Part shown: piece after piece, positions 57,715 to 64,000 of the stretch | Numbering within the stretch: the stretch's first letter is position 1 | Layout of the letters: every line of letters starts with the position of its first letter | Notes under the pieces: generated by a model | Seen by the model: only the letters and a program-made list of their open reading frames with translations | What the model was told of the DNA's origin: nothing | The model's database searches: none | Translations under genes and position numbers: made by a program | Assembly (NCBI RefSeq): GCF_031755915.1 | Contig: NC_083388.1 | Location: forward strand, 18,068,001-18,132,000 | Direction: 5' to 3' | DNA from: Ziziphus jujuba | Taxonomy: Eukaryota; Streptophyta; Magnoliopsida; Rosales; Rhamnaceae | DNA length: 64,000 nt

Positions 57715-60015
57715 TATTTATTTTTCATAGTGATTGCTATCTCCATAATCCGTATAAGTTAAGAAAGAGTGTGAATAGAATTAATTGCTAGTTGTTACGT
57801 TGTTAGCTAATTGTGGCATACTGATTTGGCTGGTTCGTTTAGATTTTGAAGCTGCAAAGAAAACAAATGAATAATTTTTGCTTGAAATTTCTAGTGATAG
57901 ATCGCTCATATCATGTCTGGTTGATCCAGCCTTTTGGATCACCTACAGTCTATCCAGATTTGTAATCGATGATGCTATGAAAGTATTTAGTTAAGCAATC
58001 TGTTGCTATGATTGTCGATGTTGTTCTGTTAGTTTAGGATAGACAAAAGGTTTGAAATAATGCCATGTAATATTGCTGATTTAACATATGGTTTCAGAGT
58101 TGCTTGGCTTTGAAATATGAAGGCTTGCTTTTGCGGGAACTCAAGTCCACTAGTTACCAATGGCTACAGGTTTCATATATGGAATGGTTGAACTTCGCTG
58201 AGCAGTCTCTAGATAATGGTTTCCATTCCATTGCTGGAAAGGTGAGCTGTTGTGTGTAAAAGAATAAAACTTGGAAGTGTATATTGTTGCAGTTGCAGGA
58301 TTTTTTTTTTTTTTTTTTTTTAATTTTAATTTTAATTTTATTTAATTTTTTTTTTTTTTTTTGGGGTAAACTTGTTGCAGTTGTTAATATGGTGATTGTT
58401 GGAAAAACGGCAATGAGGAGATGCATGAATTTTGAGATTTGATATATTTAACAGCTGTCTATTTATGGAATTCCTTAATTATGTTTCTATAGTAATTACT
58501 ATAAATTCAAATTTATCAACTAGTCTGAAGCAATGAAGTAAATTGGAAGGAGCCATACAAGAAGTGGTTGTTTAGGTTCAGCTTTAGGGTAACAGAAAAA
58601 TTTGCAACTTAAAATCTGCATTCTGATTTGACTTTATTAAGAAAAGATATCAAGATATTGGGCTGATTTGTGTTTGTGCGGATAAGCAATTAATGGAGCT
58701 GTCCATCTTAATCTTAAATTGAATGTAAATTCTTATGCATTTGCAACTGTCTTTGCATTTTTCCTTATGCACTGGCCTTCCTTTGCCATGGCATTTGTTT
58801 GATTCTCTCTAAATCAGTTGTACTTAAGTATGGTGGCTTTGCGGCCATTTACCTATTTATCTATTTTTTTGCCTCAAGTCATCTAGTTTTAGATCACAGT
58901 GATGTTCACTGGTATTATTTCTTCCACCTTAGTCTACATTTTTGGCTTTTGTAGGGATGTGAAAAAGCACTGTTATGCCTGCAGAGGAATTCTATGGCAG
59001 ATCCCAAGACATCTGAGTTCTTCGAAAATTTACAAGCTATTGAAAAGATAAAGAGACTCAAGGACTGTGCCATAAAATCAGCTGCTTCAAACTCTGGTAT
59101 GCCTTAGTAAATGTGTATATTTGACAAGTTATTCACATGGAGGTTTAATCTACTGCCCTAAAGTTGTTGGTTAAGAGGCTTCTTATTGTTATAATTATTT
59201 CAGGTTGTATATTATTAGTCTGTTGTACAAACTTATTCCATCTTCAACTTAAACTGAATGTTATGTAGGCCTATTCTTTCAAGCTTCTGTCAAAAAGTAA
59301 ATAGGTTTATGGGGGGACAGAAATGAAGCCTCTTTATATATTTATATATAAGTAAAATTTCGTAAGGACAGAGTTAGCTCAGTTCCTTAATCTCTTGAAA
59401 CAAATGTAGGATTCATGTTAATTATTTAATTCTGCAATTTCTACGAGACACTCCTACTATTTTATATGTTACATAGTTACTCTTCTTGATAATATATATC
59501 ACAGGATGACTTGGATTATGGAATATGGTGTTAATAAAGTTTTGCTTGTTGCTTTATTTTCCTTGGCAACTCCTTTGGTATCTTAATCTTGTGTTAATCA
59601 TTGGATTGGTGAATATATTCCTCCTTGAAAGATAAAGAAACTAACATAAATAAAAGATTTATGCTAAGTAATAGTAATTATGGAAGCTTTTTATCATTGC
59701 ATTGCGTTGTGTGAATTTATACAGATGTGAGGTTATCAGTAAACAAATTGTTAAACATTACAAGTTACACAATATAATCAGATATAGCACATCTACATTA
59801 GCTTATTGTTAACTGATACTTAGGAAGGTGACTTATTTTAGCACTCCTTAACAGTTCAGGCGCAAACCACGGAGTACTTGAAAAGTAAACGGATGGATGG
59901 AAAAAATGGACCTTGTTCTGTTAGCAAAGGGACACAACCTATAGCAAGCACGTTATTCCGGAATGGGATCAAGAAGAGGAATCTCCGAAAATTGCATGAA
60001 GTCCAAAGCATGTAG
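57278..60015 (+). CDS. DFO: DFO, protein for meiotic DNA double-strand-break formation, 5 exons
   Basis: Proposed CDS: join(57278..57336, 57433..57640, 58098..58241, 58955..59096, 59855..60015), 714 nt, 237 residues, all GT-AG and in phase. The tiny first exon (MSNTVAQQISLFRSYILNRR) is easily missed. The second gives LDAATLRFLDSILVSKDVKS and SSLREFMRSESLSVLREIA. The third (SCLALKYEGLLLRELKS, QVSYMEWLNFAEQSLDNG) is the most conserved. It resembles Arabidopsis DFO as I remember it, a plant-specific protein of about 240 residues with no known catalytic domain, needed with SPO11-1 to start meiotic recombination. The C-terminus is basic (NGIKKRNLRKLHEVQSM), suggesting DNA or partner binding. Confidence 0.92.
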
Positions 60016-60044
60016 GATTGACCGATGAACCATACCCCAGTCAA

Positions 60045-60150
60045 ATTTGAGGAGGTCATCGTCTTCCTTTGTCCATTGAGTCTATTAAATAAGCTCTGAG
60101 CAGGTCATCTTCTTCCTTTGCCCTTGGAGTCTACTAAATAAGCTTTGTGC
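60045..60150. repeat. Tandem duplication in the DFO 3' UTR
   Basis: The unit GGTCATC.TCTTCCTTTG.CC followed by GAGTCTA.TAAATAAGCT occurs twice (about 60053 and 60104), with a period of about 51 bp. Confidence 0.75.
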
Positions 60151-60349
60151 GACTTGTATACATTGCAGGCTTGCTTATGATGCAAGTGTTGAACTTCATT
60201 GCAGGCTTTGTGAACCTTTGCGTATTTGTTTAATGCAGATTAACACCATGAGGGACACTTTTGACACATCGCACCTGCCTCTAGGCGTGCCAGAGACAAA
60301 ATCGTTCGCTATAATTGGTTTGTCCTCTCCCATTACGAGATTATGTAAA

Positions 60350-62916
60350 TGAAACAATTTTTAGCTCGTTAACAAGCAGTGATCCTGTGTCTCTGTCCGT
60401 TTGAAATTCATAGCTTTTGGCCTATGCAAGTAAGAATTTTTTCTTTTCCAAGCATGTCCAGAGCCTGCTCAATTATTGGGTTCAACTCCAAGCACTTTAA
60501 TGTACATTTTTGTAAGAAACTTTCTTTTTAAGTTTGTAGCTTTCTTAAATAAAGGTTCTTCAATAGTTTATTTTGAAACCAATAATTTCCAATAATGATT
60601 TTCTTTTAAAATTCACTTATATATAATTTACGCTATACGTTTACATTTTTGTTGTTACATAATATTTTGAAAACTTATTTAATATACCCAATTTATCATA
60701 TGAAGTGTAAAGTTTTTTAGAGTTCTATAATTGCTCCAACACCCCTCAAATCTCATAATATTAGTAAAATGTTATCTAAACTATAAGGTCTATTACTATT
60801 GAAAAATAATTTCCTCCAAGTATAAATTCCAAGTTTACTTTTATTTATATATGTACATATGATATATTTCTTGTATTAATTGTTAGGTTCAGAAAAAGTA
60901 TGGTCCACGTACAACCTTATTCATCCCCTTGATCAAACTAAGCTAACTGATAAAGAATTCACCCGAAATTAAAAAAAGAAAAAAGGAAAAAAAAAGAAAA
61001 TGCAAACTGGTAAAGAACATATTGGATGACAATATTATATTGATTACTCTCGTTCAAAGAAGTGTGCTGCAAGAGATAATATTTTAAGAAACCAAGAACT
61101 GTTACTTTGAAAAAAAGATATTAGAAAGTCAAATTAATTAGAGTACTCAAGAAAGTCCAGTAACAAAACTATCACAGGTTTGGTCCAATGAACACTTCCA
61201 ATAAGTTCAGATTTTGACCTTGATTAAAGTCCAATCTTCCTTAAGGTGTAATTAAAAAACAAAGTAAATACCGTTTCTTGAACAACTATCTAAATTCGAA
61301 TTGTCTCATTCTAGAAAAATGAAAAAATAAATTAAGGTGTTAAAGTAAGAATTATTTTCCGCATAGTTTAATTACATTTTTTGTTTGTTTTGTAATTTTC
61401 ATTTTATTTTAATGGGAATATATTATTAAATTTAAGAAGAATATATAATCATAAATAATATGAACTTATCATCAACAAATTAAATCTTTTGCGGAAAAAT
61501 GATTAATTATTAGATGTCGTTTACATGTTGATGTTGGGATCATGATCCCTTCGGGATAACTGAGAATCTTTGAGTGAAAGTGCAGCTTTGCAACAAAAAA
61601 GATTAGCATGGTCCCTCATGTGCAAGCCCCTCTAGCTTTAACCCAAAGTTTTCTTTGGCATTGAGTTGATTATGAGAACCTGGCGACATTTTGAATAGAA
61701 ATCCTAGCATTGGAAATCCAAAACCCTCCGTTCAAGCAATTGAATTTCAGGTCAGTAACCATTTGAATTACCTAGAGAGAGGTTGCCGTTGTCAAAAATT
61801 GCTTCTAGATTTATCTTTCTTCACCATTTTTAGATTTGAAAATATATATATATAAATATACATTAAAAAAAAAAAAACAACCATGCACATCTCAAGAATC
61901 GAATCTTCCATATCACCAAGCGCATTTAATGTTATTTGCATCGGACCTTGCATGTTTTGTTTTTCTCTAAGACGGTGAAAGATGTCTGTTTTTTCTTCTA
62001 TTTTATTCATTATTTAAAAAACAAAAACAAAAGAAAAAGTAAAAACTGTAAAACATAAGTTTACTAAGTTTCTCATCACCGTCAAGAGCGTAAAAGATAT
62101 ATATATATATATATATATATTTCTCCCTAGAGTGTTAGGGGTTTGAAACTTAGCAAAAACTGAAACTCAAACCACGCGTTTTATGAGGTAATATGCACTA
62201 AAAGAAATTCAGTAGCTGTGGCCCCCATTATATCAATAGATTATGAGATAAGAGTTTAAGAGAAAACATAGACTTGGTTTCCAAGACAAAATCCCAAATT
62301 TTAAAAAAGAAAAAGAAAATGAAGACAGAGAAAAAGATAATTATGTTATGACAACTAGGGAAATAGAGCTGTATCTCTCGGAACAGAAGATTAGAAGCTT
62401 GGAATCATGTGGAAAGCAATAAATGCTATAGAGAGAGTGGGAAATAGGTTCTTGGGGTTCCACAAACTGTTTTTTAGTTTTAGTTTCAATCTCTCTCGAA
62501 GTGGGTTTTTCGTTTTTTTAATCCTTAAGCTTTTGCTTCATGTCGGATTCCTTAAGTGGTTCACATTAATTTCTTCATTGGTATTGTAATAATATAATGT
62601 ACATATGTGATAAGGGTTTTTAGAGTTGAAATAAAGTCCAATATTCGGTGGATGATTTGCTGCTGCCATATGCAAGAATCCAGATGTATTATAACACTTC
62701 TCTGTTATATTTGAAAAGTTTATTTTTCATTGTTTTTATTTATAGTTTCAAGTTTATTAATTTATGTAGAGTGAGGATAAATTTAGTTCTTTTCTTATTT
62801 ATTACCTCTAAAATGTTATTGTTGTATATTTTATTTACTTACCATGCATGTAGGGTATATATTATTTTGATATAAACGTTAGCCTATTTAAAACATTTTA
62901 AATGATAAATATCGAT

Positions 62917-62959
<43 letters not shown>

Positions 62960-64000
62960 TAATATTATTTAAATTTAAATAGTATAAATATATATTCAAT
63001 TTTAAAATTATTTTATAATAATAATAATAATATATACAACTGTTATTCATGTATATTAATTAATAATATATTTTATTATTTGTTTCCGATAAATTAACTT
63101 TTTAAAAATAGTCTTATTTTTTAAAAAATTTACAATATTTAATAGATTTTTTAAAAGTAGATATTCATCTAAACAGTGCTTAGGCCATATTAATTTGATA
63201 TTCATTCTAAACATTAATATGAGAAAACAATTTCTTCAAATTACTGTTCATATCACTTATCTGGTATATGTTTATTTTCACAATGTTGGAAATGCTCTTA
63301 TACATATATTATTTACATACCATGTTTGCTTCCTCTTTCCTTTTTCTTTTTTTTGAAAAAAAAATTATTGTGCATACTACATTTTTAATAATGATAATAT
63401 ATACATATTTTTGCAAGAATATACATATATATATAATATATGCACAGTGGTTTTTTATTAGGTCTATTTGATAATATATTAAACTTATATCAAATTTTTT
63501 TAGATCTGTTTAATTTGGTTGAACCTATGTCTAAAATTAAATTTGAAGGGTTGATCAAATAGATCTATATTTGAAGGGATGATTTAATAGGTCTTTAGTA
63601 TAAATGCTAATTTTGGCAGTTCCAAGAAAAGAAAATGGCTAGTTTTGACTATCACGCAAAGCATTCAGCAAAGAATATTTATACCTAAAAATAGAAGAAG
63701 AAGAGGAAGAAAAGCTAACTAATTTGGACAAGACGCCATTTAATAGCATGACATGAAGTACTAGGTAAATGAAAGTTTTCACTCGTACTGTTTGTTAACT
63801 TGAAGCATGAAGAAAACGTGAAGGTTGGCAAGGAGCGCAAGGAAGCGTAGCTGATTTTGCTAAGAATGGTGTTCAAATTCAAAATGAAAAATTCAATGCC
63901 GTGGATAGTGAAAAGTGAGATATTCAGATTCCATACTTTAAGAAATTTTCCAAATTAAGTTTGTTTCTTGTGAAAAAAATTAAGTTTGATTTTGTACGTA
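60350..64000. other. AT-rich intergenic DNA, no gene recognised
   Basis: The first 250 bp contain AAATAAA-like signals that may end the DFO transcript (for example near 60545). The remainder is AT-rich with (AT)n microsatellites (about 61843-61858, 62097-62122 and 62924-62946). Open frames here are short and made of AT-rich codons (Ile, Leu, Phe, Tyr), with no recognised domain. Confidence 0.6.

Overview
This window is nuclear DNA from a flowering plant, most likely a core eudicot. The evidence is AT-rich intergenic DNA with CT microsatellites, GT-AG introns, plastid-type ferritin, plant-specific gene families (FLX-like, DFO, DUF7870, LEA_2, TAF15b) and plant LTR retrotransposons primed by initiator Met-tRNA. 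I could not assign a species. The unusual signals are in transposons, pseudogenes and one GH17 protein with changed catalytic residues; I see no bacterial-style system, CRISPR array, rRNA or tRNA gene.

Layout. 1-3404 is nested LTR retrotransposon debris: the LTR end of a large Ty3/gypsy element (1-2040) sits inside the gag gene of another element whose 444-bp LTR is 2961-3404. 3995-6565 (-) is a six-exon cinnamoyl-CoA-reductase-like gene. 6.8-10.2 kb is AT-rich intergenic DNA ending in a CT-rich, 5'UTR-like stretch. 10278-15915 is a complete Ty1/copia element on the - strand, with 433-bp LTRs, a TCATC target duplication and two nonsense codons, apparently inserted into a Q/H-rich reading frame. 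17452-18000 (-) is a LEA_2 membrane protein and 19245-21268 (-) is an eight-exon ferritin gene.

22495-32184 is a 9.69-kb Ty3/gypsy element on the - strand with nearly identical 3,074-bp LTRs and a TCATC target duplication. Its internal region keeps an open integrase but has lost gag, protease and reverse transcriptase. 33587-36289 (+) is a two-exon GPI-anchored GH17/X8 protein. 36.3-43.2 kb is a repeat-rich accessory stretch: a 166-bp tandem repeat, two copies of a foldback element, a small hairpin MITE, a 1.07-kb long-TIR element carrying a gene fragment, a 255-bp-period array of inverted repeats, and a pseudogene mosaic (beta-galactosidase exons beside the first exons of a COPI-associated membrane protein).

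45129-48452 (+) is TAF15b (six exons), 52069-53298 (+) is a DUF7870 methyltransferase-like protein, 54118-56394 (-) is an FLX-like coiled-coil gene, and 57278-60015 (+) is DFO, a meiotic double-strand-break factor, divergent from the FLX-like gene. 60-64 kb is AT-rich DNA without a recognisable gene.

The genes have unrelated roles (phenylpropanoid-like reduction, iron storage, cell wall, RNA binding/transcription, flowering-time control, meiosis). For the five multi-exon genes the exon lengths I propose sum to whole codons with consistent phases. All joins are read by eye and untested against transcripts.
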